Shown: positions 1 through 6,338, counted from the first letter of the stretch. The stretch is 6,431 nt of DNA from Nitrospirota bacterium (GCA_016198945.1 JACQHO010000009.1:1-6431); one strand, 5' to 3'. Notes: generated by a model from the letters alone, not told the origin. Made by a program: numbers and translations.

Positions 1-633
1 CCCGTCGCGTATGATCCGGAACGGTACGAAGCCGAAAATTTTTTGGCGCTTCTCTCCGCGCTGACGGCCGCGCCCATCCCGTTCAACCCCGAACAGCCGT
101 TCTTGACGATTCCGGCAGACCCCTCGCCCGGATTGCGGGTGATCATGGCGCCCGGGGCAAGCTATCCCGAAAAACAATGGGGACCGGAGAAATTCCGGCG
201 GCTGGCGGCCGGGTTCCTGGAGCAGGGATATTCGGTGGGATTGATCGGCGGACCGGCGGACGCTCGCCAGGCCGCCGAGGTGATTCAAGGGCTGCCGGTT
301 GAAAATTTTACGGGGCGCACCACGTTGCGAGAGACCGCCCGGGTGATCGGCGCGGCCGGTTTGGTGATCGGCGGAGACAGCGTCGCGCTGCATCTTGCGG
401 CGGCGCTCGGCAGGCCTTCGATCGCGTTGTTCGGTCCGACGCCGCCGCAACAATGGGCCCCGCGCGGAAAAAACCGCCGCACATTGTATCATCCGCCCCA
501 CTGCAGCCCCTGCTCTCGATTCGGCCATATCCCTCCCTGTCCGTACGATGTAGAATGTCTGAAGCACATCTCGGTTGAAGAGGTTCAAGAGGCCGCGCGG
601 CAAATCATGATGACCGAAGCGCCGGGGAAATAA
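1..633 (+). CDS. Glycosyltransferase family 9 (heptosyltransferase-like), C-terminal part
   Basis: The reading frame is open to the left edge, so the gene starts outside the window; 210 residues are visible, against about 330-360 in the family. Seen: an APGASYPEKQW segment at visible residues 50-60, which matches the GT9 'PGA-x-x-x-x-K-x-W' nucleotide-sugar region. Also seen is a GGDS-x-x-x-HLAAALG-x-P-x-x-ALFGPT stretch at 124-147, the GT9 counterpart of 'TNDSG-x-x-H', with D126 and H131. A four-cysteine cluster follows (C168, C171, C180, C186), and the protein ends with the usual ISVEEV helix. Family knowledge: GT9 enzymes transfer heptose or related sugars from nucleotide donors onto lipid A-core or other glycans at the cytoplasmic face of the inner membrane. 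The exact donor and acceptor cannot be told, and a waaF/waaC name is not justified. Its stop codon overlaps the next start (TAATG), so the two genes are probably cotranscribed and translationally coupled. Confidence 0.9.
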   Translation, partial: PVAYDPERYEAENFLALLSALTAAPIPFNPEQPFLTIPADPSPGLRVIMAPGASYPEKQWGPEKFRRLAAGFLEQGYSVGLIGGPADARQAAEVIQGLPVENFTGRTTLRETARVIGAAGLVIGGDSVALHLAAALGRPSIALFGPTPPQQWAPRGKNRRTLYHPPHCSPCSRFGHIPPCPYDVECLKHISVEEVQEAARQIMMTEAPGK

Positions 634-1145
634 TGGGGTCGCAGAAGTTCCATTCTTATTTTTGGTGGGCCCCCGTTCTACTGGCCCTGGCATTCAATAT
701 CAACGCGCTTCAGAACGGCTTCGGCTGGGATGATGATGCGATTATCCCGAATCTTAAGACGCCCGAAGGCTGGATAAACTTTTTTCGGCCGGAGACCCCT
801 TCTCCCAACGCCCCGATATCGGAGTTTATTCATTTTCGTCCATTGGTCTCTGTCTCCTATTATCTGGATCACCTCCTCTGGGGCAAACAACCCTTTGGAT
901 TCCATCTGTCCGTCTGGCTGGCCCATCTCCTGAACACCGCGCTCGTGTTTTTTCTGGCCCGGAGTCTGATCCGCGCCACGGAAGCATCCCAGGAGGGATC
1001 CTCGACTCACGATTCACGCCTTACCGCCCACTGCCCCTGTTGGCCGCATCGCTCTTCGCCGTCCATCCCGCCCATGCCGAGGCCGTGGCCTGGATCGCCG
1101 GCCGCAACGATGTCTTTTGCACCGCGTTCATGCTCTCATCCCTGA
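633..1145 (+). CDS. N-terminal fragment of frameshifted TMTC-like GT-C membrane protein
   Basis: The ATG overlaps the upstream stop by one base, with a GGGGA Shine-Dalgarno-like stretch at 624-628. Residues 1 to about 128 align with the start of the intact neighbour at 2443-4200. Shared features are a first membrane helix at about 11-24, a G-W-D-D-D motif at 31-35 (the acidic loop motif of GT-C transferases), a FRPL motif at 68-71, an LLWG motif at 81-84 and a second hydrophobic segment at about 91-113. From about residue 130 to the stop at 1145 the sequence is rich in Pro, Ser, Arg and Cys and no longer resembles the family, because the conserved HPxHxEAVAW continuation lies in another frame (see 1040-2446). 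As read, this would be a truncated two-helix protein with the acidic motif but without the rest of the transferase or the TPRs. It is probably half of a broken or slippage-controlled gene. Confidence 0.7.
   Translation: MGSQKFHSYFWWAPVLLALAFNINALQNGFGWDDDAIIPNLKTPEGWINFFRPETPSPNAPISEFIHFRPLVSVSYYLDHLLWGKQPFGFHLSVWLAHLLNTALVFFLARSLIRATEASQEGSSTHDSRLTAHCPCWPHRSSPSIPPMPRPWPGSPAATMSFAPRSCSHP
997..1031 (+). repeat. Degenerate tandem heptanucleotide repeat at the frameshift
   Basis: Five consecutive 7-base units can be read: GATCCTC, GACTCAC, GATTCAC, GCCTTAC and CGCCCAC. Units two and three differ at one base, the first matches the third at five of seven, and the last two are more diverged. Seven is not a multiple of three, so each unit gained or lost shifts the reading frame. 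Gain of one unit, or loss of two, would join the fragment starting at 633 to the one ending at 2446. The intact paralogue lacks an equivalent insertion between its second membrane segment and its AVHP motif, so the repeat lies in a family-variable loop. Confidence 0.5.
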
Positions 1146-2446
1146 TTCTTTATATCCGCTTCGATCAGACCGGAAGCCGGTTGAGCTACGGCCTGTCCAT
1201 GGCCGCATTTTTTCTTGCGCTTTTGACCAAAGAGATCGCGGTCGGAATGATCCTCCTGTTTTTTGTCCATGAATACCTTTCTATGGACAATGCCTCACCG
1301 GCCCCATGGAAACGGACGGCCGTTCGGTTGGCGATCCCGCTGGCCGTCCTGGCTGCTTACTTCTGGTTACGAAGCGCAAGGACATTGTTTTTGCCGGGAG
1401 GGCCCTCTCTGCCGGCGATCACTTCATTCTCACCGGCGGTGGAGATCCTTCGCGCCTATGGCTTCTATTTCAAGACAATGTTGTTCCCCTATCCGCATCA
1501 GCCCTTCATTTCCACCTTGCCGATCTCGAACCTGTATTTGATATTTTCCGGTTTGGTGTTCGTCATCCTCATGGCGGGTTTCGTGTACGCACGGGTTCGT
1601 CGTCAAATTCTCCTGGGAACCGGGCTGGCCTGGACTGTGATTCTTCTCGCTCCGGCCGCCGGGGTGGCCGCTTTTGATCTGGCCGCCACCCCGGCCGCTG
1701 AACGATATGTCTATGCCCCCTCCGCGGGATTTTTAATCGTAACGGCATGGTTGATCATGAACGGGTTGGATCAGTTACAGGCATCATTGACTTTAAGCCC
1801 GCACCGCCCCAAAATCATGCGGGGCCTGATCCCGGGCCTCGTTGTGGCCGGCGTTGTGAGCCTATGGGGTTGGCAGAGTTGGAACCGTAATCTGGCATGG
1901 CAAAGTCCACTGACTTTCTGGGAAGCGTCTGTTTCGGCATCGCCCGATTCCGGCCTTCCCCGACGATTACTGGGAGCACAGTACGCTTCAAGGGGCCGGT
2001 ACTCCGAGGCGGAGGAGCAGTATCAGCGGGCCGTCGCGAATTTTCAAAAGACTTTTGGCGCCGCACATCTCGCTGTAGCCGACAGCCTCCATGACCTGGC
2101 CAACCTGTATCGCAACCAGGGCAGATATGCCGAGGCCGAACCGTTCTACCGGCAGGTCATCCTCATCTGGGAAAAGGCCTTGGGGCCGGATCACCCCGAT
2201 CTTGCCAAGGGGATTTACGGCTTGGCCTTGACCTGTGAGCTTCAGGGAAGACATTCTGAAGCCGAAGTACTCTACCGACAGACTTTAGGCATTTTACAAA
2301 AAACTCTCAAGCCGGACCATCCCAAGATGCTCATCCTGATGGAGACGTACGCACGGTTGCTTCGGAAGATTGATCGTGAGCCCGAAGCGGTGGCGATCGA
2401 AGACAAAATCCAGACGATCCGGAACCGATCCGGACGGAATCCATGA
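1040..2446 (+). CDS. C-terminal fragment of frameshifted TMTC-like protein with 42-residue TPRs
   Basis: The first available start is TTG at 1040, but no Shine-Dalgarno sequence precedes it and family similarity extends upstream, so this is probably not a natural start. Seen: FAVHPAHAEAVAWIAGRND at residues 6-24, a T-K-E motif at 63-65, several hydrophobic segments (about 51-77, 96-110, 165-182, 191-211, 229-240, 262-277), and AERYVYAPSAG at 220-230. Four TPR-like units follow from about 303. Three are exactly 42 residues (303-344, 345-386, 387-428) with the GPDHPDL-type linker of kinesin-light-chain-like TPRs (TPR_10/TPR_12 class). Family knowledge: TMTC-like proteins are GT-C membrane glycosyltransferases whose TPRs face the lumen or periplasm. 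Inference: on its own this fragment lacks the acidic W-D-D loop and should be inactive. It overlaps the next gene by ATGA. Confidence 0.75.
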   Translation: MAASLFAVHPAHAEAVAWIAGRNDVFCTAFMLSSLILYIRFDQTGSRLSYGLSMAAFFLALLTKEIAVGMILLFFVHEYLSMDNASPAPWKRTAVRLAIPLAVLAAYFWLRSARTLFLPGGPSLPAITSFSPAVEILRAYGFYFKTMLFPYPHQPFISTLPISNLYLIFSGLVFVILMAGFVYARVRRQILLGTGLAWTVILLAPAAGVAAFDLAATPAAERYVYAPSAGFLIVTAWLIMNGLDQLQASLTLSPHRPKIMRGLIPGLVVAGVVSLWGWQSWNRNLAWQSPLTFWEASVSASPDSGLPRRLLGAQYASRGRYSEAEEQYQRAVANFQKTFGAAHLAVADSLHDLANLYRNQGRYAEAEPFYRQVILIWEKALGPDHPDLAKGIYGLALTCELQGRHSEAEVLYRQTLGILQKTLKPDHPKMLILMETYARLLRKIDREPEAVAIEDKIQTIRNRSGRNP

Positions 2447-4200
2447 ACAGATCTCTGAGCCCATCTCTCCGCATCATCGGACTGATCGTGCTGGCCGCAG
2501 GGGTTTATCTCCAGGCGGTCCGTTACGATTTTGTGTGGGATGACCATCAGTTTGTTTCCGGTTTGAATGCCGCCGTCACCGACACCCCCCATTTTTTCCG
2601 TTATGCGATCTCGGCCGTTCTGGAAACGGATACGCTCACTTACCGCCCGTTATTTCTCATATCCTATGCTCTCGATACACTTCTATGGGGACGCAACCCG
2701 GCGGGGTTTCATCTCACCAATATCCTGCTTCACGTTTTGGTGACCCTGCTGGTTTTTCGGCTGGCGACGCAATGGGCCGAATCCGCCCGCGTCGGCGGGT
2801 TCTCGGCCGCCGTCTTTGCCGTTCATCCGATCCATTCGGAGGCGGTGGCATGGATCTCCGGACGGGCGGATCTTCTGGTCGCTCTCTTTGTGTTAACCGC
2901 TCTTCTCTACGCTTTCCGATTGTCGGCGGCCGGAGGAATTCTTTCTCCGATCAAGTGCGCGGGGTGGACGGCTTTAATCGGGCCGAGCTTTATCCTGGCG
3001 CTCTTATCAAAAGAAACTGCCATTATCCTTCCGGGATTGATTCTCTTGATCGGGTTTACGCAGAAAACCGGAGACTGGAAAAAGATCCTCCCCGCCCTGT
3101 TCATAACCACTTTGATCGCCCTGGCCTATTTTGTTTCGAGGGCCTCGGTGTTGATAGCCGTCGATTCCGGTTCTTCTATAACGGGCGATCTGGCCGCGAT
3201 GGTTCATGGTTCCCGTTCCTGGTTTGAAACCCTTCTGGCCGGTCTCTACGTTACGGGTGACTATCTACGATTGCTGTTCTTCCCCATCTCCGTCAAGGCC
3301 CTGTATGATCTTCCTCCTCTAACAATGACCGATCCCCTCGTGATTCAATCGGGGATAATCCTCTGTGCATGGATCATCGGCGCGGGCGTTGTGAGCCGCC
3401 GATCATCGGTCGGAGCCGCCGCAATGGGTTGGGTGCTTATCAGCCTCCTGCCCGCGTATGCGCTGTTTATCTACACCGCCGTATCTCCCATGGCCGAGCG
3501 CCTTCTTTACCTGCCATCGGTCGGATTTTCCATATTGCTGGGTCTCGCTTTTTCCGGCCGACATGAGAAACTCCGCCGATCGCGTGCCGTCCGGATGGCA
3601 GGCGCCGGTCTCACGGTTGGGCTCTTTTCCATATACATAGTTGCCGCGCTCCATCATAATAAAGCCTGGATGGACGATCTGCATTTTTGGGAAAACACGG
3701 TGCGGAATAACTCCGAAAACAGCCTGGCCCATTATAACCTTGCGACGGCACATTTTGAACGACAGCATTGGTCGGAAGCCGTCCGGGAATACGAACGGAC
3801 CGTCATGATCAAACCGGATTATCCGGAAGCGTATTTCAACATTGCAAACGCTTACGTCGCGCTGGGTCGTCGAGATCTTGCGATCGAATATTACCGGACG
3901 GCCGTCCGCTATAAACCCGAGTATGCCGATGTCTACATCAATCTGGCCGTGACCCATCACGAACTTGGACAACTGGATCTGTCGCAAAAGGCCCTTGAGC
4001 TGGCGGTTCAATACAATCCGCGAAGTCCGATCGCGCAGAACAACCTTGCCAATGTCTATGCCGTTCAGGGCCAATGGAAGGAAGCGATTGAGCATTACGA
4101 GAAGGCGCTGGCCCTTCAGCCGGATTATCCCGAGGCCCGTATCAATCTGGAGCGGGCCTATCGGTTGAGGGCAAACGAGGAAGCACCGAGGAACCCGTGA
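2443..4200 (+). CDS. TMTC-like GT-C membrane glycosyltransferase with C-terminal TPRs
   Basis: Intact 585-residue protein, predicted to sit in the inner membrane. The ATG at 2443 overlaps the previous stop in an ATGA junction, which favours translational coupling. Residues 9-26 form the first membrane helix. Residues 31-34 are V-W-D-D, the acidic loop motif expected to hold a catalytic Asp in GT-C enzymes. FAVHPIHSEAVAWISGRAD (125-143) and LLSKET (187-192) match signature positions of eukaryotic TMTC/DUF1736 proteins, as does AERLLYLPSVG (351-361). Other hydrophobic helices lie at about 91-107, 121-129, 144-158, 181-204, 215-232, 300-317, 326-345, 358-370 and 386-403. Four canonical 34-residue TPRs follow at 427-460, 461-494, 495-528 and 529-562, then a capping helix. 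Eukaryotic TMTCs act as protein O-mannosyltransferases; the bacterial donor and acceptor are unknown. The adjacent GT9 gene suggests glycan or glycoprotein assembly. Many bacterial relatives are annotated only as TPR proteins. Confidence 0.85.
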   Translation: MNRSLSPSLRIIGLIVLAAGVYLQAVRYDFVWDDHQFVSGLNAAVTDTPHFFRYAISAVLETDTLTYRPLFLISYALDTLLWGRNPAGFHLTNILLHVLVTLLVFRLATQWAESARVGGFSAAVFAVHPIHSEAVAWISGRADLLVALFVLTALLYAFRLSAAGGILSPIKCAGWTALIGPSFILALLSKETAIILPGLILLIGFTQKTGDWKKILPALFITTLIALAYFVSRASVLIAVDSGSSITGDLAAMVHGSRSWFETLLAGLYVTGDYLRLLFFPISVKALYDLPPLTMTDPLVIQSGIILCAWIIGAGVVSRRSSVGAAAMGWVLISLLPAYALFIYTAVSPMAERLLYLPSVGFSILLGLAFSGRHEKLRRSRAVRMAGAGLTVGLFSIYIVAALHHNKAWMDDLHFWENTVRNNSENSLAHYNLATAHFERQHWSEAVREYERTVMIKPDYPEAYFNIANAYVALGRRDLAIEYYRTAVRYKPEYADVYINLAVTHHELGQLDLSQKALELAVQYNPRSPIAQNNLANVYAVQGQWKEAIEHYEKALALQPDYPEARINLERAYRLRANEEAPRNP

Positions 4201-4205
4201 CGGGT
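4193..4205. repeat. Short hairpin around the stop codon at the convergent junction
   Basis: ACCCG and CGGGT form a perfect 5-bp stem whose 3-base loop is the TGA stop codon of the upstream gene. It lies in the 15-base gap between two converging genes. A run of five T follows on the plus strand only at 4221-4225, too far away for a standard intrinsic terminator. It may help end transcription in both directions, but this is weak. Confidence 0.3.
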
Positions 4206-4215
4206 AGGTGCGCGG

Positions 4216-5166
4216 TTAGCTTTTTGAGATGGGGTTTCTGGAAAGAAACGCGCGAATCAGCTCGGCGGTTTTTTCCGGCTGATCCAAAAAGGCAAAATGG
4301 CCGGCCTTGGAAATGACCTGGGATTCCACCGGCACCTGCCGAATCTGACTTCGGGTTCTCTGCAACAACTTTTCCCCCTCCGGAAGCAGTTGATCGCTAT
4401 CGGCCCGGAGCAACAGGAGATGTCGATTGAAATTGGGAAGCATCGCCAGGATATAACTCTCTTGAACATCGGCCGAAAACGCTTTAAACCGCTCCTGAAC
4501 CGCCTTTTTTTGTTCCTCGTCCTGGAGCGGAACGAGCCATTTTTCCGTTTCCTCTTTGGATGGCGGCCGGTCGCCATATTTCATGGATCCGCTGGACAGA
4601 AGCATTCCGAATCCTCCGGCGGGCGACTGTTTGAAGATGTTCAGCATTCCCTCAAATCCTTCGGTCCAGTTGGCCGATTCAAACCCGTTGATGCTGACCA
4701 CGGCTCCCGTAATCTCCGGGAAATGGTGCCCGAAAGCCACGGCCAAACCTCCGCCCTCTCCCGCGCCCATGACATGCACGGTTCCCAGACTCAACGCTTT
4801 AACGAAATCCCGATAGATATAAAGGAGATGCTGGGATGAAAAATCGCCCTTCATGGAGGACAGCGCGCGAATTCCCGGGGGTTCGACTACGATCACCCGC
4901 GCCGAGTTGCTGAGTCGGCCCGCAAATTCGGCCCAAAACTGGGTGCTGAACGGGTAAGAAGAGAGAATCACCAGCGGATCGCCTTTTCCCTGGTCGCTGT
5001 ATACGATCGGAATATTTTGAACCGAGACCGAATTAAGACCCGGGGGAAGATCCTTTGGATTGAACGCGGTTCGGACGGGATCCGCGGCGGCCGGGAAGGA
5101 ACTTCCAGCTAAAAAAAGACCGACAAAGAATAAAATGGCGGGAGTTCGGCCGGAATGGATTCGCAT
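4216..5166 (-). CDS. Exported alpha/beta-hydrolase-fold protein lacking the nucleophile
   Basis: I chose the ATG at 5166 (316 residues) because it opens directly into a Sec signal peptide: Arg/His-rich start, hydrophobic ILFFVGLFLA at 11-20, and probable cleavage after A28 (PAAA-DP). A longer frame starting at 5298 would run through this gene's promoter. The mature part has alpha/beta-hydrolase order: strand PLVIL at 64-68, FW at 77-78, VIVVEPPG at 91-98, then the elbow HVMGAGEGGG at 131-140. The family pattern there is G-x-S-x-G, but the nucleophile position is Gly136. The HG oxyanion motif is replaced by S69-S70. The acid is probably D258 in RADSDQLLP, and the catalytic His is H290 in AGHFAFLDQPE; both are kept. 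It should be periplasmic and may be non-catalytic, like the NDRG-type pseudohydrolases, or may use different chemistry. It is convergent with the operon on its left and divergent from the propeller gene. Confidence 0.85.
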   Translation of the reverse strand: MRIHSGRTPAILFFVGLFLAGSSFPAAADPVRTAFNPKDLPPGLNSVSVQNIPIVYSDQGKGDPLVILSSYPFSTQFWAEFAGRLSNSARVIVVEPPGIRALSSMKGDFSSQHLLYIYRDFVKALSLGTVHVMGAGEGGGLAVAFGHHFPEITGAVVSINGFESANWTEGFEGMLNIFKQSPAGGFGMLLSSGSMKYGDRPPSKEETEKWLVPLQDEEQKKAVQERFKAFSADVQESYILAMLPNFNRHLLLLRADSDQLLPEGEKLLQRTRSQIRQVPVESQVISKAGHFAFLDQPEKTAELIRAFLSRNPISKS

Positions 5167-5176
5167 AATGAGCGCA

Positions 5177-5205
5177 TTTATACAACAGAACGGCGGCCGT
5201 GTCAA
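5177..5205 (-). promoter_or_regulatory. Sigma70-type promoter of the hydrolase-fold gene
   Basis: On the minus strand TTGACA (5205-5200) is separated by exactly 17 bases from TATAAA (5182-5177): a perfect -35 and a five-of-six -10 box at ideal spacing. Transcription should begin at about 5169-5171, only 3-5 bases before the ATG at 5166. There is no room for a Shine-Dalgarno sequence and none is seen, so the mRNA is predicted to be nearly leaderless. Confidence 0.75.
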
Positions 5206-5244
5206 GCGAAACCAGAAACTTTTTATATGCGAGACCTTCCCGTC

Positions 5245-5273
5245 TTGACAGACATCCGTTTTTCCGATAGGCT
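5245..5273 (+). promoter_or_regulatory. Sigma70-type promoter of the propeller gene
   Basis: TTGACA (5245-5250), 17 bases, then TAGGCT (5268-5273): a perfect -35 with a weak -10. The predicted start near 5280 gives a leader of about 70 bases before the ATG at 5349. The -10 region closely resembles that of the promoter at 6385-6413 (TAGG-x-T followed by a cag a base later). Its -35 is 39 bases from the -35 of the divergent hydrolase promoter. A weaker alternative is TTCAGT (5273-5278), 17 bases, CATAAT (5296-5301). Confidence 0.55.
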
Positions 5274-5348
5274 TCAGTCTCGTTCCGTAATCATCCATAA
5301 TTTGTACTATCGGCCCTTAAATCTCAACGGCGCAAACAGATCTTGGCC

Positions 5349-6338
5349 ATGGCATCTGTCTCCTCAACGCATCCTCCCTTCTTTTGGTGTCTCAAAAAAT
5401 TCACGGCGCGTTTGATCCCCAGGTTTGCCCTCGGCCTGATTCTGTTTGCGTTAACGGCCCACCCGGCGATGGCCGATATGGAGCCCCCCGAAACCCCGGC
5501 CTGGACGGGAATTTGGGGAAGCTCCGCCCATGATCTCTTTGTGGTGGGCGAGTACGGCGCCATCGGCCATTATGATGGGAAAAAGTGGGGGTTAATGGAC
5601 AGCGGCACGCGCCTCTGGCTATCGGCCGTGACCGGAACTTCACCCGATTCGGTTTTCGCGGCAGGATACAACGGGCTGATCCTTCATTACGACGGCCGCC
5701 GCTGGATGAAAATGGAAACCGGGGTCTCGAACGATTTGAACGGAATCTGGGCCGGTTCCCCGACTAACGTTTATGCCGTCGGGGACCGTGGAACGATTCT
5801 CCATTTCGATGGAGTCCGGTGGGCCCCGGTTCCCAGCGGCACCGTCAATCTACTGTTCAGCATCTGGGGAAGTTCTCCAAGCAATATCTACGCCGTGGGG
5901 GGACGCAGCACAGTTCTCCATTATAATGGAAAAACATGGAAATCCGTTGGCATGCCCCGGACGGGTCATTTCGTTGGCATCTGGGGAAATTCGGCCGACG
6001 ATATTTTCTTGGTCGGTGATGAAGGAATCATCCTGCATTTTGACGGAAAGGCATGGTTTCCCATGGCCAGCGGCGTTTCGGACGTTCTCCGCACCGTTTG
6101 GGGCAGTTCCGATCGCAACGTCTTTGCGGGCGGGGAAAACGGTCTTGTACTTCACTATGACGGCCGGGACTGGAAAAAACGCTCCCCCGAAGCGGCCGAA
6201 CCCCTTCGGGGAATTTGGGGAAACGCAACCTCGAATGTTTACATCGTCGGCGATAGCGGATTGATCCTTCATTACGATGGTCAGAACTGGAAAAACCTGT
6301 TACAAGAAGATGGGAAAACCCTCATGCGGACTCCGTAG
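5349..6338 (+). CDS. Secreted seven-bladed beta-propeller repeat protein
   Basis: The ATG at 5349 gives 329 residues; a TTG two codons upstream (5343) is equally open. Neither start has a clear Shine-Dalgarno sequence. The N-terminus carries a long Sec signal peptide: K-K near residue 17, hydrophobic FALGLILFALTA, and AMA-D cleavage after residue 42, with no lipobox. After a short PPETPAW linker the rest is seven 39-residue repeats. The consensus is GIWGSS-x-x-N-V-Y-A-V-G, then G-x-I-L-H-Y-D-G, then W, ending in a variable turn. Family knowledge: such WGSS/HYDG repeats occur in secreted BNR/WD-like propeller proteins, and seven units is a standard closed propeller. Inference: it is a periplasmic or extracellular binding or scaffold protein; no catalytic site is recognisable. 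It has its own promoter (5245-5273) and is divergent from the hydrolase-fold gene, which is also exported. Confidence 0.85.
   Translation: MASVSSTHPPFFWCLKKFTARLIPRFALGLILFALTAHPAMADMEPPETPAWTGIWGSSAHDLFVVGEYGAIGHYDGKKWGLMDSGTRLWLSAVTGTSPDSVFAAGYNGLILHYDGRRWMKMETGVSNDLNGIWAGSPTNVYAVGDRGTILHFDGVRWAPVPSGTVNLLFSIWGSSPSNIYAVGGRSTVLHYNGKTWKSVGMPRTGHFVGIWGNSADDIFLVGDEGIILHFDGKAWFPMASGVSDVLRTVWGSSDRNVFAGGENGLVLHYDGRDWKKRSPEAAEPLRGIWGNATSNVYIVGDSGLILHYDGQNWKNLLQEDGKTLMRTP
5508..6326 (+). repeat. Seven in-frame 117-bp repeats (39 residues each)
   Basis: Repeat units begin at 5508, 5625, 5742, 5859, 5976, 6093 and 6210, each exactly 117 bases with no insertion or deletion. The most conserved positions are the opening I-W-G, the VG at 13-14, the LH-(Y/F)-(D/N)-G block at 20-24 and W at 27. 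Unit two lacks the opening Trp (AVTG), and unit four has RST in place of the usual x-x-G. At the DNA level the copies have diverged clearly, so this is an old duplication kept by protein structure rather than a recent expansion. Confidence 0.9.

Larger units (their letters stand above)
633..2446 (+). pseudogene. Frameshifted TMTC-like transferase with TPRs (two fragments combined)
   Basis: Reading frame 633-1145 as far as about 1010-1037, then moving to the frame of 1040-2446, rebuilds one protein of about 604-606 residues. It would have the same domain order as the intact 585-residue neighbour: acidic loop motif, HPxHxEAVAW motif, TKE motif, AER-x-Y-x-P motif and C-terminal TPRs. A gain of one base, or of one 7-base repeat unit, at the junction would restore the frame. 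Both frames are open across about 930-1140, so the exact lesion cannot be placed. The rest of both halves is well preserved, which points to a recent mutation, a reversible slippage event or a sequencing error rather than long decay. Confidence 0.55.

Noticed and set aside
945..953. T-run (948-953) as a -1 slippery site for the split gene
   Set aside because: The preceding base is G, so the heptamer is imperfect. Slipping here would also replace the FLARSLI continuation of the second membrane segment, which fits the family, with unrelated sequence.
3403..4095. 230-codon minus-strand frame opposite the second TMTC-like gene
   Set aside because: It is antisense to the conserved membrane and TPR regions, has no recognisable motif, and is explained by codon bias of the real gene.
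4193..4225. Intrinsic terminator at the convergent junction
   Set aside because: The stem is only 5 bp and the T-run starts 15 bases after it, so it is kept only as a small hairpin.
4297..4839. 180-codon plus-strand frame opposite the hydrolase-fold gene
   Set aside because: It is a shadow of a well-supported minus-strand gene, with no domain, no signal peptide and no promoter.
4836..4913. 25-codon plus-strand reading frame preceded by AAAGGAG and a TATAAA at 4818-4823
   Set aside because: It is antisense inside the hydrolase-fold gene, very short, has no good -35 partner and no recognisable protein features; the start-like signals look coincidental.
5167..5298. N-terminal extension of the minus-strand hydrolase-fold gene starting at 5298
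   Set aside because: It would place 44 residues before a typical signal peptide and run across the near-consensus promoter at 5177-5205.
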